From Biomphalaria glabrata (lineage: Eukaryota; Mollusca; Gastropoda; Planorbidae): a DNA stretch of 64,000 bases. The translations under genes and the position numbers were made by a program. The notes beneath the pieces were generated by a model. That model had not been told where the DNA came from and made no database searches. It saw only the letters and a list, made by a program, of their open reading frames with translations. The stretch is taken from NCBI RefSeq assembly GCF_947242115.1, contig NC_074711.1:1729501-1793500 (forward strand). The letters are read 5' to 3'. Of this stretch, positions 21,401 to 41,639 are shown piece by piece (the first letter of the stretch is position 1; every line of letters starts with the position of its first letter).

Positions 21401-24076
21401 GAACATTCTTGAAAGCCATCACTTGCCAGATAGAATTATGTTTCAAATATGTTATTACCTGTATTTATAGGAATGCAAAATTGCATTTTGTTTTGTTGGT
21501 TACATATAAAAATTGTATTGGATATATAATCTGTACTGTACAAATATATAGTTGAGATAAAATTTAACATGTATTGAATGTGTAACTACATTCTAGATTG
21601 TATCCAACATTCATTCAAACAAATGTTAACTGAGTTTTATTTTGTTGATTTCCTAGATGCTGATCCGCCATCATTAAGTCGCAAGTCTCCAATTTGTTAC
21701 ACAGACCAGGTCAGTCTTAGGTAGACTTTAGACTTGCTTTGCAAGTGTAGATTGAAATGTATGTGTGTACATATTGTAGATTGAAATGTATGTCTACATA
21801 GGGTAGAGTGTAGATTAACATGTGTGTGTCTACAAATTGTAGAGTGTAGATTGAAATGTATGTGTTAACATATTGTACAATGTATAGTGATGGGTATCTT
21901 GTCTAGACTACAGAGATGCCTACTGCCTATGGCAAGTTTCTTATGAAAATACACACTTTTTAGCGGCACCAAAAAGGGGAATAGACGCTATTAGTTTTGT
22001 GTGGTCTGTCTGTCTGTCAGTTCCGTTTAGATCTTGTAAACTAGAAAAGATTGAAAATCCGACATCATGATATTTTAGACCTTTCAAAGTTCTTATGCAA
22101 TGGCTAAATTTTTTTTCTTTTCTGAAAGTGAAAAATTTAATTTAAAAAATCAACTATGCAAGCAGTTTTTTCAGAAAAATACACCATTTTTACAACTATT
22201 CACTATTAATAGTAACAAACACAGGAGGCTATTTAGTAAGGGAGATGACCAGTTACCATATTTTTAACACATTTATGCAAACAGTTTTAGATTTTTTGTA
22301 ATGTAAGTTAGGTAAGTTCTGTCATACTAATTACTACATTCACACAAAAAAAAGTTTACTTTTTTTTTGAAGAGAAAAAATCTATTTGATATGCATATAA
22401 GTGGAACATAAATTAATACAACAATTAATAAGTAGTTGTTCATATTATCGCAGCATCATGATGTGTACAAAACACCAAACTAAAGGATTTTTTTTGTTTT
22501 TGTTTCTTGAGGCTTTGAATAACAGATTGACCCTTTACAAAACAATTAGATCAATTAGAAAATCATTATATGGCATTAGTTAGGCCAGGTTCACATCTGA
22601 CTTCACTATCACCTATCCCTTGGTCTCTTGGGGCACCACACAAGATCTGTCAACCTTCTTTCTCCATTCTTCTCTGTCATTTGCCTTTGATAGAATTTCA
22701 TTCTGATATTCTTTCTGGAAATATTGAAATCTGCCTTTTTTTTTTTTTACCTGCCTGGGTGGACCACTTCGGGGGCCGATTTTGAGCTTGTGTTCCCACA
22801 CAAACTGTCTTAGTAATCTTGTTTTCTCATGATATATTATGTATACGACAAAAAGAAAATGGACATATCTGGTATTGATTAAAGTGCTAGTACACTGCAT
22901 TGACACTGTCATTACGCTGACCTTACCATTCCATTCATTCCACTGTATTTTTTTCTTCCTTCTCCATCAGTGAGCCATTTAGTCCCTTCATCACTCTCGC
23001 CTGACTCAATGCATTACTGCCCTTCTGAACCTTCATTGTTACCTCCTCTACTTAGTTCTAGAGACTGACCTCTGACCTAGGGCCTAGTCCATTTCCTCCT
23101 CACTTAGTTCTAGAGACTGACCTAGGGCCTAGTCCATTTCCTCCTCTCTTAGTTCTAGAGACTGACCTAGGGCCTAGTCCATTTCCTCCTCTCTTAGTTC
23201 TAGAGACTGACCTAGGGCCTAGTCCATTTCCTCCTCTCTTAGTTCTAGAGACTGACCTCTGACCTAGGGCCTAGTCCATTTCCTCCTCACTACAAGAGTT
23301 GACATGTTTTGCTTGCTCAGTGGGTTGGCTCTTTCAGTTTTGTTTTGAAAGGAGGCCATCGGTCAACTCTATTCAAACAGAGTGCAGCTTTGAAAAGACT
23401 TTTATTTCATCAGAACTATTTGTCAGGCATTAACTGCATTGTCAACATAAGTAACAAGGTTTGCTTTTTATATTTGTACACTAAGGCATAGCACAGTCAA
23501 CAGGCATACTGTTGGTCTAAACATACATCTATTGTTATTGAACAATTTACAATTATTTCCAACAACAAAGGTTGATGTCATATAAAAAAAATGAAACACT
23601 TAACTAAGGCTGCATTTGATGTGCAGTGTAAACATCTTTCATGTTACTGTACAGTTTGAGAGCAAAGTAAAGGATAGTTAGTATAAGTTTACAATAAAAC
23701 TCTGAAATAAATCTCAGGTTCTGTACACATTTTGACTTCTTTTGACTTCGCAGGATACAGTAATAATAATAGTTATTGTAGGCATCTTTGAAACTAGATG
23801 ACCCATCACTTGAAAAGTGTCATGTCTACCTTATCTCAGCAGCTTGCTGTGCAAATAATTTTAGATTTATTGTCTCCCTCCCAGGTGTGCCCACCACAGC
23901 CATTGATGTACTCTGTGGTCAACCCTCCTCCCCCATCCCTGTGTATATTTTCCGCGCCCCATCACACAGTGTCACCGACGAGCGTCTCCCCGGCTACTGA
24001 GCAGCAGGTCAAGATGCCCAACCTGAGCGGACTGAGTATCACTTCCAGTTCCTCCAAACTGCCGGAGACGACGTGA
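9438..24076 (+). CDS. MLLT10: MLLT10/AF10 homologue, PHD-finger and leucine-zipper DOT1L cofactor (complete)
   Basis: Seventeen exons join in frame to 711 aa: 9438-9558, 12437-12516, 12642-12696, 13362-13471, 13608-13711, 15132-15222, 15366-15479, 15773-16143, 16726-16932, 17769-17866, 18227-18283, 19402-19492, 19683-19771, 20005-20216, 21061-21151, 21657-21709 and 23885-24076. Residues 9-62 form a PHD finger (IGGCCVCSDERGW, CYGIVQVPTGPWFC). Residues 68-187 carry the zinc knuckle and extended PHD that in human AF10 read unmodified H3K27. Residues about 188-500 are low-complexity, including a poly-Gly run. Residues about 505-575 hold the octapeptide EQLLEQQW and a leucine zipper, the DOT1L-binding module. 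The protein acts in the nucleus in H3K79 methylation. It is shorter than human AF10 (about 1,030-1,070 aa). Invertebrates usually have one gene ancestral to MLLT10 and MLLT6, so the symbol stands for the pair. The exon 13 acceptor lies in a triplicated segment. Confidence 0.95.
10406..11440. mobile_element. Candidate piggyBac-like non-autonomous element in MLLT10 intron 1
   Basis: The segment is bounded by TTAA on both sides with 15-bp inverted ends, TTAACCTTCTTAAGA on the left and, as reverse complement, TTAACCCTCTTAAGA on the right. TTAA target duplication and CC-starting ends are piggyBac hallmarks. The 1,035-bp interior has a short acidic-looking frame (DSDFIYPDSPNKNQ) near 10670-10730, which could be a remnant of the acidic N-terminus common in piggyBac transposases, but no catalytic region. 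It also contains a poly-G run near 11020. Confidence 0.6.
11613..11890 (+). mobile_element. tRNA-derived SINE, family A
   Basis: A tRNA-like head (cagtggctgaatggtacat) is followed by a B-box-like GGTCGAATCCC, then the family body (gggatctttagggtgcctc, gataattgtgg, cacatgacacccttgttaac). It ends with gaaaggggagcttcactttt. It lies in MLLT10 intron 1, sense orientation, just downstream of the piggyBac-like element. Confidence 0.8.
13085..13150. repeat. Two-copy tandem duplication in MLLT10 intron 3
   Basis: The 20-mer gacgcagcttgcaaacacac occurs at about 13094 and again about 39 bp later. No function is apparent. Confidence 0.8.
14455..14640. repeat. Short tandem repeats in MLLT10 intron 5
   Basis: Three consecutive copies of a ~25-bp unit (caaggagcattggycttg plus tttcaat) are followed by two copies of a longer unit with aatcaaggaagtcaggctat. 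The two arrays share the tcaaggag word, suggesting stepwise slippage. Confidence 0.8.
16300..16640 (-). mobile_element. CR1/jockey-like LINE fragment (reverse transcriptase C-terminal part)
   Basis: Translating the minus strand gives a broken frame with MVRPILKHMPSVWDSSTQ, the conserved 'RPILEYASxVWDP.T' region near the end of CR1/jockey-type reverse transcriptases, and further on RHIFYSMLEQFSTNALSF. Several stops are present. It sits in MLLT10 intron 8, antisense to the gene. Confidence 0.6.
18945..19200. repeat. 39-bp tandem repeat, about 6 copies, MLLT10 intron 11
   Basis: The unit around gtcatggattttgtagtatt plus tagtactgatatacataaa repeats with a 39-bp period. Because 39 is a multiple of three, frames stay open on both strands (13-residue repeats). 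This is a consequence of repetition, not a gene. Confidence 0.88.
19595..19695 (+). repeat. Triplicated segment containing the splice acceptor of MLLT10 exon 13
   Basis: The block cattttgaagagagtttcct, followed or preceded by a pyrimidine run, occurs three times in tandem. Only the last copy continues into coding sequence (TTT CCT TTG TCC ATG GAA). The phase from exon 12 needs the AG at 19681-19682, inside the repeated block. So two decoy acceptors with good pyrimidine tracts lie just upstream of the real one. Confidence 0.8.
20290..20770. repeat. Degenerate ~40-50 bp repeats in MLLT10 intron 14
   Basis: Phrases of the type acacatcactgagtctcact followed by ttgtagaagtt recur with decay from just after exon 14 for almost 500 bp. 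The arrangement looks like an old minisatellite. Confidence 0.6.
21955..22300 (+). mobile_element. Interspersed repeat with CCGTCTGTCC-type motif (copy 2)
   Basis: It begins tttttagcggcaccaaaaag and continues through gctattagttttgtg and a run of ctgtctgt. AT-rich blocks follow, including a tatgcaagcagttttttcag segment matching the reverse complement of 3398-3706. It is non-coding and lies in MLLT10 intron 16. Confidence 0.6.
22610..22780 (-). mobile_element. RTE-like LINE 3' fragment
   Basis: The minus strand encodes a short frame with KANDREEWRKKVDRSCVVPQ, the typical carboxy-terminal 'DREEWR..V.RS...P' ending of RTE-like LINE proteins. It is interrupted by a poly-A/T run near 22740. It lies in MLLT10 intron 16, antisense. 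Confidence 0.6.
23035..23290. repeat. 45/52-bp tandem repeat in the last MLLT10 intron
   Basis: The unit contains cttagttctagagactgacc, tagggcctagtcc and atttcctcctc. About five copies are present, alternating a 45-bp form with a 52-bp form that has an extra tctgacc. It lies about 600 bp before the last exon. Confidence 0.88.
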
Positions 24077-24172
24077 TCCTGTCTGCAAAGCCATATAGCC
24101 ATTTGAAGTGCCAGCCAACTTTTATTTTGTTTGTTGATCCACTGTATGTGTGTAATTAATGTAACACTCAAC

Positions 24173-24440
24173 TGTATATACAGCAGCCTTCACTTGTACA
24201 TAGACCCACACTCATTCTGTAAATAGTACCGTTCCTTGTATGTTGGACTCACACTCATTCTGTAAATAGTTACATTCACTGTATGTTGGAGCCACACCCA
24301 TTCTGTAAATAGTACTGTTCTCTGTATGTTGGGCCCACACTCATTGTGTAAATAGTTATATTCACTGTATGTTGGACCCACAACCATTCTGTAAATAGTA
24401 CTGTTCTCTGTATGTTGGGCCCACACTCATTGTGTAAATA
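24173..24440 (+). promoter_or_regulatory. Array of Pumilio (PUF) recognition words in the MLLT10 3' UTR
   Basis: The region after the stop codon carries a 43-bp tandem repeat. Each of six units contains TGTAAATA, matching the PUF consensus UGUANAUA, at 24218, 24261, 24304, 24347, 24390 and 24433, exactly 43 bases apart. A further TGTATATA lies at 24173 and another at 24735, downstream of the array. The flanking parts of the units differ by substitutions, for example tgttgga versus tgttggg and ctcattctg versus ctcattgtg. The word itself is unchanged in all six. PUF proteins bind such words in 3' UTRs and usually repress or destabilise the mRNA. Binding here is inference. Confidence 0.7.
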
Positions 24441-24868
24441 GTCCTACACACTGTTTGTTGGGTTCATAGGCATTTATAGTCAGCTAATTTGATATATAGA
24501 TATATGCAATTATGATGACTAGCTTTGGATGTCATTGAAATAACGCAAATGCATTATTGTGATGTTGGAAAGCCACCCATCTGAAATACAAGGTCAGAGG
24601 TCGTTCACTATACTAGGTCACAAATCTCCTCGTTGACAATGCAGTGTCACAAGCCTCACCAGATAGATTTCCACAATGTCACTTTACTTTGAGATGGGAC
24701 TCTGAGACTCGGCAAATATCATACCTAATTTGTTTGTATATAGATTCTTGGTGATTTCATTCTATGTTCTTGGATTTCTTTGTACTTCCAAAAGCCAGAG
24801 ACCAGTTTGCTGAAAGCATTTTTGTGATTCAACAAATTAATATTGGTCATAAGCTTTGGGCCTGTCTT

Positions 24869-24874
24869 AATAAA
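24869..24874 (+). terminator. Polyadenylation signal AATAAA, candidate for MLLT10
   Basis: A canonical hexamer about 790 bases after the stop codon in cttaataaatgtcc. T/G-rich sequence follows within 80 bases. It is the first perfect hexamer I see in the plus strand after the stop. Confidence 0.5.
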
Positions 24875-26482
24875 TGTCCACAAATAGAAATACATGTCAG
24901 TAAGGTAACACTACTGTAGACACATTTCTTACTAATTAGTTTTTTGTTTTTTTTTCTTATGTGTTAATGTTTGCCAACCATCACCCCCCAATTTTTTTTT
25001 TGTCTAATGAGAATGATAATTCCCTAAAGCAAATGTTTCTAGAAGAAATGTCTCCTCTATAGAATGACTCAGCAATGGTGTTGAGGATACACTTGGGTTG
25101 AACACATTGTTTTCTTGTCAGTAATTGTTTATATTTTTTTTGTACATTATTGTTAACATTAAAATTTGGCAATATAATCAAGATGTTGTGTTTGAGTGAG
25201 TGTTCTAAGTATTAATTTGGGTGGTGTAATCAATTAATCCTCACAACAGTTTTGAAATAAGGGGAAAAAAATATTTTTAAGAAAGTAAGCTAATCTAAAA
25301 ACCATGAAATGTAAAAAAAAAAACAAAAAAAAAACTTTTTTTTCCTAAAATTTCTCATAATTCTCTCGTCCCTGACTTCTGCTACATGTCAGAGTATTCT
25401 TTTATTAATTTTGTTCATGGATGATCATTGCAAGAGTTAGTCCAGAAACTGTTGCATACACCAGTTCATGAATGATGATTGCATTGACCAGAAAGTAAGT
25501 CATGTGTATAACATGCTGTCCACTCCATCTTTTGTGTTAGAAAGAAACTAAAGCCCCCCCCTTTTAATCTATCCCCTCCCCCCTTTCAGTGCTTTAATCT
25601 CCAGTAGTCAACACTGCTTCAGCCTCTGCCTCTTCTGTACATTTTTAGAGGCATCAACTTGAAAGCTCTTCACTGACTTTCTCCGTCAGACTGAACTGCA
25701 GTGTTGAGTTGATGCTGACTCGGCAACAGTATTTTGATGTCACTAAGTTACCAATTAGTGTAGGCTATTAGCATGTCGTAATTATCATTTAGTTAATTGG
25801 TTCATTAATTATTTTTTTTTAGTATTTAATACTGTACTGAAATTATGAGTTATGAGGTAGTTTTTGTGTGTGGTTAAATAGACCAAAAAAAATATTTCCA
25901 TAAATTTGACAAGTTAAAAGAGTATGGTAATGAACTTTTTTCCCCCAAAGTTTTCAGAAACGTAAATATCTTCAAACAATCACACATTTTCAATACTAAG
26001 TAGGTGGACAAAAATATTTGATTGCACTCTTCATCTGACAATGGTCTGTCTGAAGTGTATTGAAAAAAAACAACAACAACTTAAGTCAGTATTTTGCAAA
26101 CATGAAAGCCACTGGTGTCATTGAAGAAAAATGATTTGGAAATTCATATCAATATTTTATTTGAGCATTAAAACAACAGTGGTTTGAACAGACATATGCA
26201 TTGAACATACACTTCTCAATTTCTTATTATATCACACAATCAGGGGAGAGAACATAAAGGCAACAGATTTGAAAACAAAAGCTACAGCCAATATTCTATT
26301 TCTATGCATACCTTTAACTACTGCACAAAGTCTATGTCGCAGAAACCCTACAAAATATAAGATGGTGACCAATTCCTGTCAATTTTTTTTTTCTTCAGTA
26401 ATTAAAATCATTGACAAATGTTTTCTGGTTATTATGAAATTTAATGTTTGCTCAATAAGAAATTTAGTGTGTGGCCCCTTAA

Positions 26483-26759
26483 AAAAAAAAAAAGTAAAGT
26501 TCCCCTTTCAGACCTTGTGGTCTATAGGGCAGATGACATAAAGGTCAACTGATTATGTGGCTGACGGTTAACAAGGGTGTCATGTGGCCAGCACAACTAC
26601 CAACCGCTTTTACTTTTCCTCAACTAATGTCAGGTAGTACATTAGAGCTGGGTGGACTCAGAGGTGCCCAAAGATCCCGAAATTTAAAACCCCAGGATTC
26701 GAACCTGAGACTGCCGGTTCAGAAGCCAAGCGCTTTACCGCTCAGCCACCGCACCTCCA
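26483..26759 (-). mobile_element. tRNA-derived SINE, family A (full-length with 15-bp target duplication)
   Basis: The 15-mer tgtgtggccccttaa flanks the insertion exactly at 26468-26482 and 26760-26774. On the minus strand the element starts ggaggtgcggtggctgagcg (tRNA-like A box), has the B box GGTTCGAATCC, then the family body, and ends in a T-rich tail (acttt plus a T-run). This is the best-preserved family A copy and defines its ends. It lies between the convergent MLLT10 and ACAA1 genes. Confidence 0.9.
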
Positions 26760-26884
26760 TGTGTGGCCCCTTAATTTCTGATTAATAAGTAGTGTATGTG
26801 TGGCCTGTTAAGATAGATGAGGATGACCTCAGAAATATTAATGATCCAATTAAATAGAATGTGCACAACAAAGTTCAAGAACAA

Positions 26885-27180
26885 TGTCAACAGAATCTCA
26901 ATTTAGACAGTACAACAATGCAGTCTTACAGTAAGGTCACTGTCACAAACAATTCAGTCCATAAAGTAAGGTCATTGTCAAAAACAATGCAGTCTAAAGT
27001 AAGGTCACTTTCACAAACAATTCAGTCGATAAAGTAAGGACATTGTCAATAATAATGCAGTCTAAAGTAAGGTCACTGTCACAAACAATAATCCTGTCAA
27101 TAAAGTAAGGTCATTGTAAAAAAATAATGCTATCTAAAGCAATGTCAATGTCACAAACAATATAGTCCAATGTCTCATCA
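26885..27180. repeat. ~33/67-bp tandem repeat in the probable ACAA1 3' UTR
   Basis: Alternating half-units contain aagtaaggtcattgtcaaaa or aagtaaggtcactgtcacaa, followed by acaatgcagtct or acaattcagtcc. The array begins about 80 bp from the ACAA1 stop codon (27259) on its downstream side. It is probably transcribed in the ACAA1 mRNA, though the polyadenylation site is not certain. Confidence 0.82.
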
Positions 27181-27258
27181 TTTTTTTTCTCTGCCAATCA
27201 GACCCAAGTGCAAAAGTTGAGTTAGTGATTTTTAGTGTGATCTTTCTTTGGGTAAGTT

Positions 27259-38559
<11,301 letters not shown>

Positions 38560-38649
38560 TCTGAAAAGAAAGAAATTGTTTGAACACAATAAATTTAAAC
38601 ATTTTGCTACTAAGAAATGTACATCATTTGACATATCTACATTCTTACA

Positions 38650-38725
38650 ACCCTGTGCTGCAAGCCAAGCCCCTGTGCTGCAAGCCAAGCCCCTGTGCTG
38701 CAAGCCAAGCCCCTGTGCTGCAAAG
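38650..38725. repeat. 20-bp tandem repeat, about 4 copies, upstream of ACAA1
   Basis: The unit ccctgtgctgcaagccaagc is repeated almost perfectly. It lies about 90-165 bp upstream of the ACAA1 start codon, so in its 5' UTR or core promoter. It is far more GC-rich than its surroundings. Confidence 0.9.
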
Positions 38726-38750
38726 TGTGATTCACAGAGTGTGTTTGTTG

Positions 38751-38932
38751 TTTGTAAAATGTTTTACATGTTTCGGATGTTCCTTCAAAGTTGAAGATAG
38801 TTTACTTCCTAGTCCAAACCTCCCGCAGGACGACGGGGGACGGAAGCGGGCAGGGTTTGAACCCTTGACCGTCGATAAATCCGAACGACAGTCCAGCGCG
38901 CAAACCGCACGACCAGGCAGCCGTCCAGTAAC
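38751..38932 (-). mobile_element. tRNA-derived SINE, family B (near full-length)
   Basis: This closely matches 358-537, including tgttttacatgtttcggatg, cctagtccaaacctcc, caggacgacggggga and gcaaaccgcacgaccaggca. It is inserted roughly 190-370 bp upstream of the ACAA1 start, in the same orientation as that gene. Confidence 0.82.
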
Positions 38933-39002
38933 CAGAAACACCTTTCTGAAACGAGACCAAACAGAGCGTTGTTAAAGGGGCTTAATGATTTCTACCCAAG
39001 AG

Positions 39003-39090
39003 TGGCTGACGGTTAATGAGGGTGTCGTGGCCAGCACAATGACCAACTGCCTTTACTTTTCCCCAACTAATGTCAGATAAGACTTGGCTG
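39003..39090 (-). mobile_element. SINE family A fragment
   Basis: The segment gtggctgacggttaatgagg through ccccaactaatgtcagata is the reverse complement of the 3' half of family A. It is broken off on the head side. Confidence 0.7.
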
Positions 39091-39439
39091 CTCAATATGC
39101 AAATCCTGCATTAGTGTGCCCAAAGAGTACAATGTCAAACGACATTCCGCTAATCACAAGAAGACGTACAATGCTTACACTGGGAAAATAAGAGATAACA
39201 AGCTACTTGAAAAATAGTTTTAAAAGGCAACAAACAGTATTAAGTATAAGTTGAACTGAACAACGAGAGCCAATCTGCAGTGAAAGTGAGCTACATTTTG
39301 TAGCACGCAATTGCAAGACAGCAAATCCTTTAGTGAAGGAGATTTTATTAAGGAGTTTGTCGTTAAAGCTGTCTAGGTAATATTGCAGTACAATTTATGT
39401 TTCGTAAAGCTAGCTAGACTAGCAACGGATGGCGCACCA

Positions 39440-40480
39440 ACCATGATTGGGGTTAGAAATGGTGTTGGTGCAAAGCTGCTTTAGAAAAAAAGAGTCTGAT
39501 GCTAATTTTAAATTTGCTCATTTTCAAAGCAACATTCACCAAGAAACGTTATGCGCAAAGCCATTACAGTTCCAACATGTGCTAAGACCAGTTTTAGTCG
39601 CTATCAATTTTATTCTTAAATCAACGCCAATTTTCAATGTTTCTGGATGACATTGGACACAAATTTGATTTTGTTCCCAACTACACAGAAGTTCACTGGC
39701 TGTCTTGTCATAAAGTATTGAGATTTTTAGCACTGCGTGAGGAAACGGTATTGTTTCTGAAAGGTGAACCTGTTAAACATTTCCAAACTGACAAATGGGT
39801 TCAGGATTTAGCATTTGCAGTTGATCTCACTGGTCACCTGCAAGACTTGAATTTGAAACTTCAAGGTAATGACAAAATTGTCATAACTGCTTGTGATGAT
39901 GTGAAGTGTTACAACTGTGGATTATTATAGCTTTTATATAGCGCAACTTTCATGCTTATAGCATGCTCAGAGCGCTTTTGGTCCAATCTCATTTGTGGAC
40001 CAGTGGGGGGAGGGGGTATCTAGGAGTTGGTTTTCAGTGCTGCCTTTAGGCGCTCAGTAAACACAACTCTGCCCGAGTCGGGTGTCAAACCTCGAGCCCC
40101 CTTCTAGGTAGCCAAGCCAAGCCAAGTTCAAGCGCACTTGGCCTCTCGACCATGCTTCCCATATTTGGATAAGCCAAATATCAAGAAAAATCCTGTTCGC
40201 TTCACAACATGTCAGGAACTGAAAGATTAAATATGGCTAAATATGTCTTACACCTAATGGAATCATTATTAGATGCTTTCAAAGACCGTTTTCGTTACTT
40301 TGTATCATTCGAGCAAGAATTTTCATTGTTTGTATCTCCATTTTCATTTGCTTCTGAAAATGCTGCTGATAATTTGCCACTAAAGCTGATAAAATTGCAG
40401 TCAGATTCTTTGTTGAAAGCAAAGTACCGGTATATAGAAGTGGCTGTGAATTACGGAAATTTGTAGCCAGAATTCTTGCT
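39440..40480 (+). pseudogene. hAT transposase relic of the ZBED/GTF2IRD2-like type
   Basis: Pieces in different frames encode FAHFQSNIHQETLCAKPLQF (39507-39566), then YTEVHWLSCHKVLRFLALRE and AFAVDLTGHLQDLNLKLQGN (39680-39880), and after a SINE insertion a piece with LLDAFKDRFRYF (about 40260-40310). This is the order found in GTF2IRD2/ZBED-type hAT-derived proteins (IHQE.LCAK..., YTEVRWLSRGKVL, DITGHLNDLNLKLQG). There is a frame change between the first two pieces, and the N-terminal and C-terminal parts are missing. A dead DNA transposon between ACAA1 and UBE2Q, not a host gene. Confidence 0.8.
39926..40160 (-). mobile_element. tRNA-derived SINE, family C (copy 2), inside the hAT relic
   Basis: It reads ttatagcttttatatagcgc at one end and gcctctcgaccatgcttccc at the other, the reverse complement of family C. 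It contains the conserved ctcatttgtggaccagt and actctgcccgagtcggg. It separates the two parts of the transposase relic. Confidence 0.88.
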
Positions 40481-41499
40481 ATAGAGTATAGTTTGAAAGC
40501 ACTTACATCTCTGTGAGTAGTTCTTTTCCATAATGAAAACTACAAAATCACCTCACCTTTTGAGATTATCTGATCAAAATTTGTAATCCGTGATGAAAGT
40601 GTCAGTAATATATATATTTGTATCTCAGAACACTAAGTCTAAGGGACAGTTATTCCATTAATTATAGTATTCTATTGGACTGTTTCTAATTTACATAAAA
40701 CTAGTAGGCTAGATTTTTTACTGCGGTCCTTCACCTTCAGGTCATAGTAAGTTTTTTATGTGGCCCATACACCTTAGTGGCCTTAGTCTTAGCCTTAATG
40801 AATTTGACATGCCTGGTGTACACTATTATTGTCATTATCTAAACTTTAATTAACTTTAATTATAGTTAATTTATACTACTTATAGTTATAGAATACTAAG
40901 TATAGAGTACTATATACTATAACTATAGAACTATAGAGTAATATAGATAATAGAGATAGACTATACTCAGACTATCACTATAGTCTACTCTCTCTATATA
41001 AATAGAGTTTTTCAGTTTGAGTTTAGGCACATTCACATTGGCACAACTGACCAGTCCATGTCGTGCCCGCTATTATAGAGGATTACCGATTAGTAAATCA
41101 TTAGTTAGAGTTAGAGTATACTACTACTACTAGTACTAGGGATAGTCTAGTTTAACTAGAATCTAGTTACAGTATAGTTACCAAAAATAATATTTCAATT
41201 ACATCTATAATAATCTATTACTATATCTATCTAGAACTAAATTATAGATCTATAATCAAAAAGTGAATAACAATTACTTTAAGCTAACATTTAAGTTACA
41301 GTCACTGAATAACAGCAATTACAAACGACACAATGCATGAACTATGATGAACTTCGTACTTCTGCCTTGTAAGTTATGTTATGTCTATGGGTGAAAGGTT
41401 AAATGCGTTTGTTTTGCTTCCGTGATTATTTTTTTATTTTTTTGTTATGAGAAATCTATTTTCTAGAATCTGAAAGTTTGATGTTCAACTTATGTTACC

Positions 41500-41571
41500 T
41501 CCCATGTGGTCTAGTGGTTAGGATTTCTGGCTTTCACCCAGGCGGCCCGGGTTCGATTCCCGGCATGGGAA
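41500..41571 (+). tRNA. tRNA-Glu (anticodon TTC)
   Basis: The 72-nt sequence starts TCCCATGTGGTCTAGTGG (A box) and has the anticodon loop CTTTCAC with TTC. It contains GGTTCGATTCC (B box) and closes the acceptor stem with CATGGGA plus A. A T-run at about 41577 follows within 10 nt as a pol III terminator. It agrees with the canonical animal tRNA-Glu at almost every position, so it is probably functional. Confidence 0.95.
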
Positions 41572-41639
41572 CATGCTTTTTTTTTTTAAACATTTTTTAA
41601 TTTAAATTTATAAATAAATGTTCAAATTGGTTTTAGTTG

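Larger units (their letters stand above)
24077..24880 (+). other. Probable MLLT10 3' UTR
   Basis: Sequence between the stop codon and the first well-placed AATAAA. It contains the PUF-word array (24173-24440). The rest is unique AT-rich sequence with no visible repeat. The end is inferred from the signal at 24869; transcripts could run farther, as the AT-rich sequence continues to about 25400. Confidence 0.6.

Noticed and set aside
9438-24076. Assignment to BRPF, PHF14 or JADE PHD proteins
   Set aside because: The extended PHD order, the EQLLEQQW octapeptide and the leucine zipper are specific to AF10/AF17.
39637-40466. GTF2IRD2/ZBED-like sequence as a functional host gene
   Set aside because: Frames change, a SINE interrupts it and both termini are missing.
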